A model generated the notes under the pieces. That model did not search any database. It saw nothing but the letters and a program-made list of their open reading frames with translations, and was not told the DNA's origin. 32,847 bases of DNA from YA12-FULL-51-18 sp041665305 (GTDB taxonomy: Bacteria > Elusimicrobiota > Elusimicrobia > Elusimicrobiales > UBA9959), in the NCBI GenBank assembly GCA_041665305.1, contig JBAYJD010000035.1:1-32847 (forward strand). Reading direction: 5' to 3'. Shown in pieces: positions 22,458 to 29,597 of this stretch. A program made the position numbers and the translations under genes. How positions within the stretch are numbered: position 1 is the first letter of the stretch; the number at the start of each line of letters is the position of its first letter.

Positions 22458-23494
22458 ATTTTGATCTTGGCTATGGCGACGCTCACCAGCAGGAACGACC
22501 CGCAGATCACCAGGTAGATAAGCGCCCCCCAGACCAGCGGGACCTGGGTTATCAGAAAAGCGAAAACGGAAAAGATCAGCGAGGCCATGGCGGTCAGGAA
22601 CACGACCCGCCGCCGGGAGAAGCCGAGCTTCTCCAGACGCAGCGCGAAATGGTCCTTGCTGCCTATGAAAGGGGAGTGCCCGCGCCGCAGGCGCATGACC
22701 GACACGAAAAACGTGTCATAGATCGGGATGGCGAGGATAAGAAGCGGCGCGTAAACGCCCAACGGGTTGACCTCGCTGTATTTGCTGCCCATGGCCACCA
22801 GCGCCAGGGTGAACCCGCACAAAAGGCTTCCGGAATCCCCCATAAAGATCTTCATCTTTTTTGAAAAATTATAGGGCAAAAACCCCAGGGCAGCCCCGGC
22901 CAGGGCGGCCGAAGAAACATTCACATAAATGGACTCCGAAGGGAAGGCGATAAGAAGGAAGCCGGCCGCGGCGATCACCGCCTGGCTGGCGGAGAGGCCG
23001 TCCATGATATCTATTATGTTGAAAGCGTTCGACACTCCCACGATCCAGAGCACGCTCAGGATAAAAGAAAGATAATCAGGGCTTATAAAATTTATCCTGA
23101 TCCCCGAATGCACGGCGAAAAAAGCCGCGGCGAACTGAATGAAGAACTTGGTCCCGACCTTCAGGCCGGCCGGTTTTTTAAGGTCGTCCAGCATCCCCAG
23201 CATGAAGACGACCGACCCGCAGCCCAGAATAACGCGCAGATCGCGCAGGGTGCCCGTCGGGAACGAGGTATAAAACCGCATGAATACCAGTCCGGCCGCG
23301 AAGGACAGGAAAATGGCCGCGCCCCCGAGCAAAGGCGTGGGGGATTTATGGGTTTTTATTTCGGTCGAAGGCGCGTCCACATGGCCGAACCGCAGCGCGA
23401 ACCGCCTCAAAAGCGGGGTCAGCGCCAGAGAGGAGATCAGCGGGATCAGAAAGGCCAGCAGGTAAAGCCTTGAATTTTCTATCAGATCGTGCAT
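22454..23494 (-). CDS. WecA-like polyprenyl-phosphate sugar-1-phosphate transferase
   Basis: A 346-residue membrane enzyme of the MraY/WecA family (glycosyltransferase 4), with about ten or eleven helices. It moves a HexNAc-1-phosphate from UDP-sugar to undecaprenyl phosphate, the first step of O-antigen or similar glycans. Conserved sites: KSPTPLLGGAAIF, the Mg-binding MLDDLKKP, NAFNIIDIMDGLSAS, FMGDSGSLLCGF, and the C-terminal cytosolic loop SKDHFALRLEKLG with the family His. The sugar is not decided, though WecA-type (GlcNAc) fits better than MraY because the MraY-specific peptide pocket is missing. It follows the GT2 gene by 10 nt on the same strand. Confidence 0.9.
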   Translation of the reverse strand: MHDLIENSRLYLLAFLIPLISSLALTPLLRRFALRFGHVDAPSTEIKTHKSPTPLLGGAAIFLSFAAGLVFMRFYTSFPTGTLRDLRVILGCGSVVFMLGMLDDLKKPAGLKVGTKFFIQFAAAFFAVHSGIRINFISPDYLSFILSVLWIVGVSNAFNIIDIMDGLSASQAVIAAAGFLLIAFPSESIYVNVSSAALAGAALGFLPYNFSKKMKIFMGDSGSLLCGFTLALVAMGSKYSEVNPLGVYAPLLILAIPIYDTFFVSVMRLRRGHSPFIGSKDHFALRLEKLGFSRRRVVFLTAMASLIFSVFAFLITQVPLVWGALIYLVICGSFLLVSVAIAKIKI

Positions 23495-23504
23495 GAGCGC
23501 TTCG

Positions 23505-24215
23505 CTAGATATTTATGAACAGGCTCCTGATCCGCAGTTCGAGGATCTTGAGCACGCCCTTTACAGCGTCCCTGTAGTTTATCTTCTTGCCTTCCAGTCT
23601 GGACCTCGATGCGTAAACGATCGATACTTCCGTGAACTTATATTTCCTGAAGGCCGTCTTGCAGGAGATCTCGGCCTCTATCTCGAAGCCGCTGGAAACA
23701 AGGTCCAGAGAGCGCAGCAGCGGGGTCCTGAAAGCCTTATAGCAGGTATAGGAATCGGTCATGCGCGCGCCGAAAAAAAAGTTCACAAGCCGTGTCAGGA
23801 ACTGATTGCCCCACAGGTAAAACACATTATATGTCTGGGACCGGCCGGAGAGCAGCCGGGAACCGTAAACCACATCGAACCCCCCCTCCGTTATGGGCCG
23901 CACGATGTCCGGGATATAGCCGGGGTCGTATTCGAGGTCCGCGTCCTGCACGATCACGATCTCGCCCGCGGCCGCCGCGAAACCGGTCCGAAGCGCCCCG
24001 CCCTTGCCCAGATTGGCGGCGTGTTTTATCACTTTAAGCTCAAACGGGAAAAGTCTTCCGGCGGAGGCCCGGTCGAGCCACTCCCGCGTGCCGTCCGTGG
24101 AGCCGTCGTCCACCACCACAACTTCTTTGTCGAGGGGCAGGGCCGAGATCCTGCGCAGGATCTCGGGGAGCGTCTTCAGTTCATTGTAGGACGGTATAAT
24201 GATACTCGTTCTCAT
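23505..24215 (-). CDS. Family 2 glycosyltransferase, dolichyl-P-mannose synthase type
   Basis: A 236-residue GT-A enzyme without membrane anchors. Motifs: TSIIIPSYNELKTLPEIL, VVVDDGSTDGT, NLGKGGALRTGF, and the metal-binding IVIVQDADLEYDP, then YGSRLL. This layout is that of polyprenyl-phosphate mannose/glucose synthases, which load the lipid-linked sugars used by GT-C enzymes such as the two in this window. It is a paralogue of the gene at 27325-28008 (shared GARMTD.xTCYKxFRT). Its -10 box ends 8 nt before the ATG, and there is no Shine-Dalgarno, so the mRNA is probably leaderless. It is cotranscribed with the WecA-like gene. Confidence 0.9.
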   Translation of the reverse strand: MRTSIIIPSYNELKTLPEILRRISALPLDKEVVVVDDGSTDGTREWLDRASAGRLFPFELKVIKHAANLGKGGALRTGFAAAAGEIVIVQDADLEYDPGYIPDIVRPITEGGFDVVYGSRLLSGRSQTYNVFYLWGNQFLTRLVNFFFGARMTDSYTCYKAFRTPLLRSLDLVSSGFEIEAEISCKTAFRKYKFTEVSIVYASRSRLEGKKINYRDAVKGVLKILELRIRSLFINI

Positions 24216-24452
24216 TGATACTGATTATAACAAATATCGCGCCGCGAGCCATGCGGATGAAAACCACGCGGGACTTTTGACGCCGCCTCCTCACACCCGG
24301 TCCCATTGTGGCAGCAGAAGCTATTTTTATACAATTATACCGTTGAGAGGCGGGACGGAAGGCCGCAGGGACTTCCTGCATCTCAGCTCAGATCCGGGCC
24401 CGGGGTCCGAGACCCTAAACACCGGATCATTCTAGCGTGACTGGAGATCAAT
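24216..24452. promoter_or_regulatory. Divergent promoter region of the glycan locus
   Basis: The 237-nt gap separates the minus-strand GT2 gene from the plus-strand aminotransferase. For the plus strand, TTGTGG near 24306 with a 16-nt spacer and TATACA near 24328 is a weak candidate. The segment 24322-24341 is AT-rich and has TATAAT on the minus strand at 24339-24334. The last 100 nt are GC-rich and hold no gene I can support. Confidence 0.4.
24224..24232 (-). promoter_or_regulatory. Extended -10 promoter of the GT2/WecA-like operon
   Basis: Minus strand reads TGTTATAAT: a TGn extension with a perfect TATAAT, ending 8 nt before the ATG at 24215. Transcription would begin within about two bases of the start codon. 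No -35 box is apparent. Confidence 0.65.
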
Positions 24453-25589
24453 ATGAAAGTACCGATGGTTGACATGCTGGCCGGCTACCCCCCCATAAAA
24501 GATGAGATAGAAACCGCGGTAAAAAATGTGTTCAACAAAGCGAATTTCATACTCGGTGAAGAAGTCGCCAAATTTGAGAAAGAGTTCGCGGCGCACAACG
24601 GGACGAAGTACGCCGTGGGCGTGGCCAACGGTACCGACGCCCTGCGGCTCGCGCTGATCGCGACCGGCATCAAGGCGGGCGACGAGGTGATCACTTCCCC
24701 CTTTACCTTCATAGCCACCAGCGAAACGATAAGCCAGTGCGGCGCGGTGCCGGTATTCGCCGACATAGATCCGGTAAGCTATAATCTTGACCCCGTATCG
24801 GTCGAGAAAAAGATCACGAAAAAGACAAAGGCGATCCTCCCTGTGCATCTCTACGGAATGCCGTGCGACATGGACGCCTTCACCGCGCTGGCCGAAAAAC
24901 ACGGCCTTAAGCTCATCGAGGATACCGCGCAGGCCTTTACAGGCAAATACAAACTGGGCGGGCGCGACTGGAAATATCTGGGAGCGATAGGCGACTGCGG
25001 CACCTACAGCTTCTTCCCCGCGAAGAACCTGGGCGCCTTCGGGGACGGCGGGGCCGTCACCACCAACGACGACAAAATTTACGAGGAATTGAAGGCCCTG
25101 CGCAATCATGGCAGCAAGGCGCGTTATCTGCACGAGACGGAAGGCTTCAATTCCCGTCTGGACACGGTCCAGGCGGCCGTGCTTTCCGTGAGGCTCAAAC
25201 ATGTCGAAAAGTGGACCGAAATGCGCAACACCGTGGCGGCCGGCTACGCCGGGGCGCTGAAGGGCGTCTGCGTCACTCCCGTGGTGCCTGTCAACGCGCG
25301 CCATTCCTTCAACTATTACACGATCCGGTTCGATTCCAAGGCCAAGCGCGACAATGCGCAGAAGCATCTGACCGAACAGGGCATAGCCAACCAGATATAT
25401 TACCCGATAGCGCTTCACCTGCAGAAGGCCTACGCGCACCTCGGCGGAAGGAAGGGAGACCTGCCGGTTTGCGAAGCGGTGCAGGACACGGTATTCTCCC
25501 TGCCGATGTACCCGGAACTTACGGAGACGCAGATAAAGACCGTTACCGACGCCGTTAAGGCGTCCTTATCCGTAACGGCGCAAGGATAA
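24453..25589 (+). CDS. DegT/DnrJ/EryC1/StrS family sugar aminotransferase
   Basis: A 378-residue PLP enzyme that aminates a nucleotide-linked keto sugar, usually at C4 or C3. The PLP-lysine is Lys191 in SFFPAKNLGAFGDGG. Family blocks: PMVDMLAGY, NFILGEEVAKFEKEFA, GVANGTDALRLAL, TSPFTFIATSETI, PVHLYGMPCDMD, EDTAQAF, and LRNHGSKARYLHETEGFNSRLD. It probably acts on the product of the dehydratase 31 nt downstream, giving a 4-amino-4,6-dideoxy sugar. GGAG stands about 8 nt before the ATG. The first gene of a four-gene plus-strand operon. Confidence 0.92.
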   Translation: MKVPMVDMLAGYPPIKDEIETAVKNVFNKANFILGEEVAKFEKEFAAHNGTKYAVGVANGTDALRLALIATGIKAGDEVITSPFTFIATSETISQCGAVPVFADIDPVSYNLDPVSVEKKITKKTKAILPVHLYGMPCDMDAFTALAEKHGLKLIEDTAQAFTGKYKLGGRDWKYLGAIGDCGTYSFFPAKNLGAFGDGGAVTTNDDKIYEELKALRNHGSKARYLHETEGFNSRLDTVQAAVLSVRLKHVEKWTEMRNTVAAGYAGALKGVCVTPVVPVNARHSFNYYTIRFDSKAKRDNAQKHLTEQGIANQIYYPIALHLQKAYAHLGGRKGDLPVCEAVQDTVFSLPMYPELTETQIKTVTDAVKASLSVTAQG

Positions 25590-25620
25590 TTCACGATCAT
25601 CGCGGGCCATTGGAGCGGAT

Positions 25621-26610
25621 ATGGATTGGCGCAAAAAAAAAGTCCTCGTCACTGGCGGAAGCGGGTTCATAGGGAGCCATCTGGTCGAACGGCTGTGCCG
25701 TCTGGGAGCGGAGGTGACCGTCCTGGTCGAGTACACTCCTTATAACGACCTCGGGCTGCTGAAGATCCTTCCCAAGGAGATCCTGGCCGGACTGAAACTG
25801 GCTGCCGGGGACCTTAGGGACCCGGAACTCACAAAAAAAATAGCGGCAAAAAAAGACATAATCTTCAACCTCGGCGCGCTTGTCGGGATCCCATATTCCT
25901 ACGCCAACCCCAGAGAGGTGTTCGAGGTGAACGCCCTCGGCACGCTGAACCTCCTGCTTGCGGCGCGCGACGCCGGCGCGAAAAAAATAGTCACCACCTC
26001 CACCTCCGAAGTGTACGGCACCGCGCTTTACACCCCCATAGACGAGAGCCACCCGCTGCAGGCGCAATCGCCCTATTCCGCCAGCAAAATAGCGGCGGAC
26101 AAGGTCGCGGAAGCCTTTTGCAAAACATACGGCATGCCCGTCGCCACGATACGCCCTTTCAACACCTACGGGCCCAGACAATCCGACCGGGCCATAATAC
26201 CGACGATCATCATACAGGCGCTGAAAAAAAAGGAAATAAAACTAGGTTCCTGCGCTCCAAGACGCGATCTCACCTATGTCAGCGATACGGTGGAAGGCTT
26301 TATTAAAATAGCCCAGTCGCCCAGGTCCACGGGCCAGGTGATCAATATCGGGACCGGCAAAGATATCTCTATCGGCGAGCTGGCCAAGACCATACTTTCC
26401 CTGATGGGCAAGGACCTGAAGATAACGGCCGCGGCGCAGAGAAAACGGCCGCAAAAGAGCGAGGTCATGAGGCTTTTGTGCGACAATAAAAAGGCGAAAG
26501 AACTCATCGGCTGGGAACCGAAGGTCTCTCTGGAGACCGGCCTGAAAAAAACCATCGACTGGATCAAAGACCACCCGGAATACTATAACCCGGACAAATA
26601 CCAGATATGA
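25621..26610 (+). CDS. NAD-dependent sugar epimerase/dehydratase, LegB-like
   Basis: A 329-residue extended short-chain dehydrogenase. The NAD-binding TGGSGFIGSH is at residues 11-20; the catalytic set is TSTSEVYG (Ser/Thr127-129, Glu130) with Tyr152-x3-Lys156 in SPYSASK. The wording IPYSYANP, SEVYGTALYTPIDESHPLQ, RPFNTYGPRQSDRAIIPTII and RDLTYVSDTVEGFI follows the subfamily that holds LegB-type nucleotide-HexNAc 4,6-dehydratases of legionaminic-acid and similar surface-sugar pathways. The Glu after TSTS fits a dehydratase better than a plain epimerase. Shine-Dalgarno GGAG lies 7 nt before the ATG. The later legionaminic genes (synthase, hydrolase) are absent from the window. Confidence 0.85.
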   Translation: MDWRKKKVLVTGGSGFIGSHLVERLCRLGAEVTVLVEYTPYNDLGLLKILPKEILAGLKLAAGDLRDPELTKKIAAKKDIIFNLGALVGIPYSYANPREVFEVNALGTLNLLLAARDAGAKKIVTTSTSEVYGTALYTPIDESHPLQAQSPYSASKIAADKVAEAFCKTYGMPVATIRPFNTYGPRQSDRAIIPTIIIQALKKKEIKLGSCAPRRDLTYVSDTVEGFIKIAQSPRSTGQVINIGTGKDISIGELAKTILSLMGKDLKITAAAQRKRPQKSEVMRLLCDNKKAKELIGWEPKVSLETGLKKTIDWIKDHPEYYNPDKYQI

Positions 26611-26635
26611 ACGAATCCGAAGAGCGTGGAGCGTA

Positions 26636-27328
26636 ATGAAGGCCGTCATAATAGCCGGCGGAATGGGAACACGGCTGAGGCCGTTCACTTTTTCCATCCC
26701 GAAGCCCCTTCTGCCCGTCGGAGAGAAACCCATTCTCGAACTGATCCTGAAGAAGCTGCGTTCGCTGGGGATCTTCGACCTCACCATGACGCTGGGCTAC
26801 GGCGCCGAACTTATCGAGGCGTACTTCGGCGACGGCAGGAAGTTCGGAGTGAAGATCAAATACACCAGGGAAACAAAACCTCTGGGAACGGCCGGCCCGC
26901 TCAAGCTTATAAAAGGCCTTAAAGAACCGTTCCTGGTAATGAACGGCGATATCCTGACCGACCTGGATTTCAACAAAATGCTGGAATTCCACCGCGAGAA
27001 CGGCGCGTCCATGACCATAGCGGCGCGGACCCACGCGGACCGGCTGCCTTTCGGAACGATCTCCGCGGACGGGGATCTGGTCACGGACATTACCGAAAAA
27101 CCGGTAAAAGAGTACCTGATCTCCACGGGCATCTATATCCTGGAGCCGGCGACGCTCGGACAGATCCCCGGAAACACATTTTTCACCATGCCGGAACTGA
27201 TAAAAAAACTTATACGCGGCAAAAAGCCGGTGCTGAAATATCAATTTGACGACTATTGGCTGGCCATAGAACGCGTAGAACAGCTTGAAGAAGCCAGCAA
27301 AAAAACCGCGCCCGCGGTCCGCATATGA
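26636..27328 (+). CDS. Short sugar-1-phosphate nucleotidyltransferase
   Basis: A 230-residue enzyme of the RmlA/mannose-1-phosphate guanylyltransferase fold without a C-terminal beta-helix. It shows IIAGGMGTRLRPFTFSIPKPLLPVGEKPILE at the N-terminus, TKPLGTAGPL for sugar/nucleotide contact and VMNGDILTDLDF with the metal-binding Asp, then FGTISADG and STGIYILEP. Similar enzymes make GDP- or CDP-sugars for surface glycans; PtmE, which makes GDP-GlcNAc for legionaminic acid, has this core. The base is not decided here. GGAG lies 6-7 nt before the ATG; the stop overlaps the next start by 4 nt. Confidence 0.88.
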   Translation: MKAVIIAGGMGTRLRPFTFSIPKPLLPVGEKPILELILKKLRSLGIFDLTMTLGYGAELIEAYFGDGRKFGVKIKYTRETKPLGTAGPLKLIKGLKEPFLVMNGDILTDLDFNKMLEFHRENGASMTIAARTHADRLPFGTISADGDLVTDITEKPVKEYLISTGIYILEPATLGQIPGNTFFTMPELIKKLIRGKKPVLKYQFDDYWLAIERVEQLEEASKKTAPAVRI

Positions 27329-28008
27329 AACTTTCCGTCATAATACCTTCCTACAACGAAGGCGGCACCATCCTGGAGATAATACGCAGGGTGCGGCTTG
27401 TCGACATCGGGATGGAAAAAGAAATAATAGTGGTGGACGGAGCCTCCACCGATGATACAAAAGAAAAATTAAAGCAGGAGGCGGGCAAACCGGATATCAC
27501 GATCATTCATGAACCGTCGCGGGAGGGCAAAGGCGCGGCTGTGCGCAAAGGGTTCGAGAAGGCGACGGGAGAGATCACTCTTATCCAGGACGCCGACCTT
27601 GAGGTCAATCCGGAAGAATATCCGAACCTTCTCAGGCATATAGTTTCGCGGGAAACGGATGTCGTTTTCGGCTCCAGATTCCTGAACCGGGACGTTAAAT
27701 TCCGGGCCGCCAGCCTGCTGGCCAATAAAGTGATCATTTTCCTTACCAATCTGCTGTACGGCGCGCGGATGACGGATGTCCTGACCTGTTATAAAGTATT
27801 CAGGACCGGAGCGCTGCAAGGAATGGTTTTTAAATGCAAGGGTTTTGATTTTGACTGCGAAATAGCGGTTAAACTGCTGAAAAAAGGCGTCAGAATAATG
27901 GAAACCCCTATAGGTTATACGCCCAGAACCTATGGAGAAGGCAAAAAGATCAACTGGAAAGACGGATTCAAATCGGTGGGCGTGATAATTAAAAACAGGT
28001 TCTTCTGA
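27325..28008 (+). CDS. Family 2 glycosyltransferase, polyprenyl-P sugar synthase type
   Basis: A 227-residue paralogue of the gene at 23505-24215, with the same motif order: LSVIIPSYNEGGTILEII, IVVDGASTDDT, REGKGAAVRKGFEKATGEI, LIQDADLEVNP, VVFGSRFL, YGARMTDVLTCYKVFRT. Gly-Ala replaces the Asp-Gly of the usual VDDGSTD. It has no membrane helices. It should load a sugar onto a lipid phosphate. The 4-nt ATGA overlap with the nucleotidyltransferase shows translational coupling, which suggests that it uses the nucleotide sugar made by the genes before it. Last gene of its operon; a terminator follows. Confidence 0.9.
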   Translation: MKLSVIIPSYNEGGTILEIIRRVRLVDIGMEKEIIVVDGASTDDTKEKLKQEAGKPDITIIHEPSREGKGAAVRKGFEKATGEITLIQDADLEVNPEEYPNLLRHIVSRETDVVFGSRFLNRDVKFRAASLLANKVIIFLTNLLYGARMTDVLTCYKVFRTGALQGMVFKCKGFDFDCEIAVKLLKKGVRIMETPIGYTPRTYGEGKKINWKDGFKSVGVIIKNRFF

Positions 28009-28012
28009 ACTT

Positions 28013-28045
28013 CCGGACCGCGCCCCCACCCGGGAACCGGTCCGG
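28013..28045. terminator. Bidirectional terminator between convergent genes
   Basis: Stem CCGGACCG (28013-28020) / CGGTCCGG (28038-28045) with a 17-nt loop, followed on the plus strand by ATAAGGAATTTTT. It starts 5 nt after the GT2 stop and ends 18 nt before the radical SAM stop. Confidence 0.65.
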
Positions 28046-28062
28046 CATAAGGAATTTTTCGG

Positions 28063-29520
28063 TCAGCGGGCTTTGCCGTCTGAAGGTCCGTTCGGCCTGG
28101 AGGACCAGTTCAGCACCTGACGCAGCAAACTGAAGCCTCCCCGCAAATAGCTCAACAGTTCGTGCGGGGTCCTGATCTGAAGAATTATATTAAGGACCCT
28201 CAGCGGATTACAATAATACTGCCTGTACGCCGAGGCCATCAACCGTTTTATTTCTTTCGCGGACAGCTCGGAATTCTTCAGCACGCAGTTCTTGCCGACC
28301 GCCACAAAATCGGCCCACTTTATTTCCGTTAAAGGCACGCCGGCGAAATACTTCCTGAAATCCGCGGTCCCGGGATACGGGACCAGCATATTGAAAAAAG
28401 CCAGGGTCGAATTCACCTTCTTCGCAAACTCTATGGTGCCCTCGATATCAGCGGCCGTTTCGCCCGGTATGCCGAACACATAAAATGCCTGCGTTTTCAT
28501 TCCCGCCTTTTTCGCGTCATGGACCGACCTGAGGGCTTTTTCCAGGTTAAGCGGTTTTCCTATCTCCTTCAACGACCTTTCATTGGCGGACTCAAGTCCG
28601 AAGCCTATGTTGTAACACCCGGCCCTCTTCATAAGTTCCAGGATCTCCCTGTTCACGGTGCTGGTCTGGGAGAAGCAGAACCATTTCAAATTCAACCGTC
28701 CGGCTATCATCCCCCTGCATATTTTTTCCAGCCGCTCGTGGTTGACGGTGAAGGTATCGTCCGTTATAACAAGCTGCCGGGCATTGTATCGTTTTTTCAA
28801 CATTCGCATTTCTTCAAGCACATACTCCGCCGAATGCATCCTATACCTTCTGCCCGAAACGATCCTGGAAGCGCAAAAACTGCAATTAAAGGGACAGCCA
28901 CGGCTTGTAAGAATGGTAAAACAATCCCTGTACCTGGCGTTATGCAGATTAGGCTCAAAAAGCGATTGGGGGATCAGGTCCCTTGCGGGAAAAGGGATGG
29001 CATCCAGGTCTTCGATAAACGGCCGGACCGGGTTAAGAACCGTCCGGTTCCCGCTCTTGTAGGCGATCCCCAGGACTTCGGACAGATCTCCGCGGGTCTG
29101 GTAAGCTTCTACAAGCCTAAGAAGCGTTATCTCCCCTTCTCCTACCACTACGCTGTCGATGACATCGGAATAATTATCCAGGATATATCCGGGGAGGGCG
29201 GAAGCGTGCACGCCGCCTATGACTATTTTCGCGCCGGAATGTTTTCTGGCTATCCTCGCGATCTCGACCGCCCGCTGGAAATTGGGGGTGGAGCATGTCA
29301 ATCCTATGACGTCCGGATTAGTCTCCCCGATCTTTTTAGCGAGGTCCTCATAGGTCAGATTCTGGGCTTCAGGCTCGTACATGCTGACTTCGTGCCGGCC
29401 GTATTGCCGCGCATATGACGCTATATAGCCGAGGCCCAACGGGAAATATCTGCCGGCCGCTTTGTTCAATTCGCCATAAAGATCCACATACGGCGGGGAG
29501 ATCAGCATTATTTTAGCCAT
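28063..29520 (-). CDS. B12-binding domain radical SAM protein
   Basis: A 485-residue enzyme. Residues about 1-145 are a cobalamin-binding-type Rossmann domain (KIMLISPPYVDLYG, PLGLGYIASYAR, PDVIGLTCSTPNF, KIVIGGVHASALP); the DxHxxG cobalt-ligand motif is not seen. The radical SAM [4Fe-4S] motif is Cys209-x3-Cys213-x2-Cys216 in SRGCPFNCSFC, followed by ITDDTFTVNHERL, GFGLESANERSLKEIGK and GIPGETAADIEGT. Members act as methylases or in ring and C-C chemistry, often on lipids or secondary products. The substrate is unknown. Its place in a glycan locus suggests a lipid or sugar target, which is only inference. The promoter is leaderless in shape. Confidence 0.9.
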   Translation of the reverse strand: MAKIMLISPPYVDLYGELNKAAGRYFPLGLGYIASYARQYGRHEVSMYEPEAQNLTYEDLAKKIGETNPDVIGLTCSTPNFQRAVEIARIARKHSGAKIVIGGVHASALPGYILDNYSDVIDSVVVGEGEITLLRLVEAYQTRGDLSEVLGIAYKSGNRTVLNPVRPFIEDLDAIPFPARDLIPQSLFEPNLHNARYRDCFTILTSRGCPFNCSFCASRIVSGRRYRMHSAEYVLEEMRMLKKRYNARQLVITDDTFTVNHERLEKICRGMIAGRLNLKWFCFSQTSTVNREILELMKRAGCYNIGFGLESANERSLKEIGKPLNLEKALRSVHDAKKAGMKTQAFYVFGIPGETAADIEGTIEFAKKVNSTLAFFNMLVPYPGTADFRKYFAGVPLTEIKWADFVAVGKNCVLKNSELSAKEIKRLMASAYRQYYCNPLRVLNIILQIRTPHELLSYLRGGFSLLRQVLNWSSRPNGPSDGKAR

Positions 29521-29525
29521 AATTC

Positions 29526-29554
29526 ATTATAACCTCTTTCCCCTTTCACTTCAA
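29526..29554 (-). promoter_or_regulatory. Sigma-70 promoter of the radical SAM gene, leaderless
   Basis: Minus strand: TTGAAG at 29554-29549, a 17-nt spacer, and a perfect TATAAT at 29531-29526. Only 5 nt separate the -10 box from the ATG, so transcription should begin at the A of the start codon. AGAGG lies within the spacer, upstream of the expected start site. Confidence 0.68.
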
Positions 29555-29597
29555 CCGGAGCGGCCGTGAACCGCGCAAAGCGAGATTTGACGGCGGC

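Noticed and set aside
22330..22464. 44-codon plus-strand frame crossing repeat R1a
   Set aside because: No ribosome site, it covers hairpins and runs into the 3' end of the WecA-like gene; composition looks accidental.
24432..25439. 335-codon antisense frame opposite the DegT aminotransferase
   Set aside because: Same cause; the DegT protein has full-length family motifs on the plus strand.
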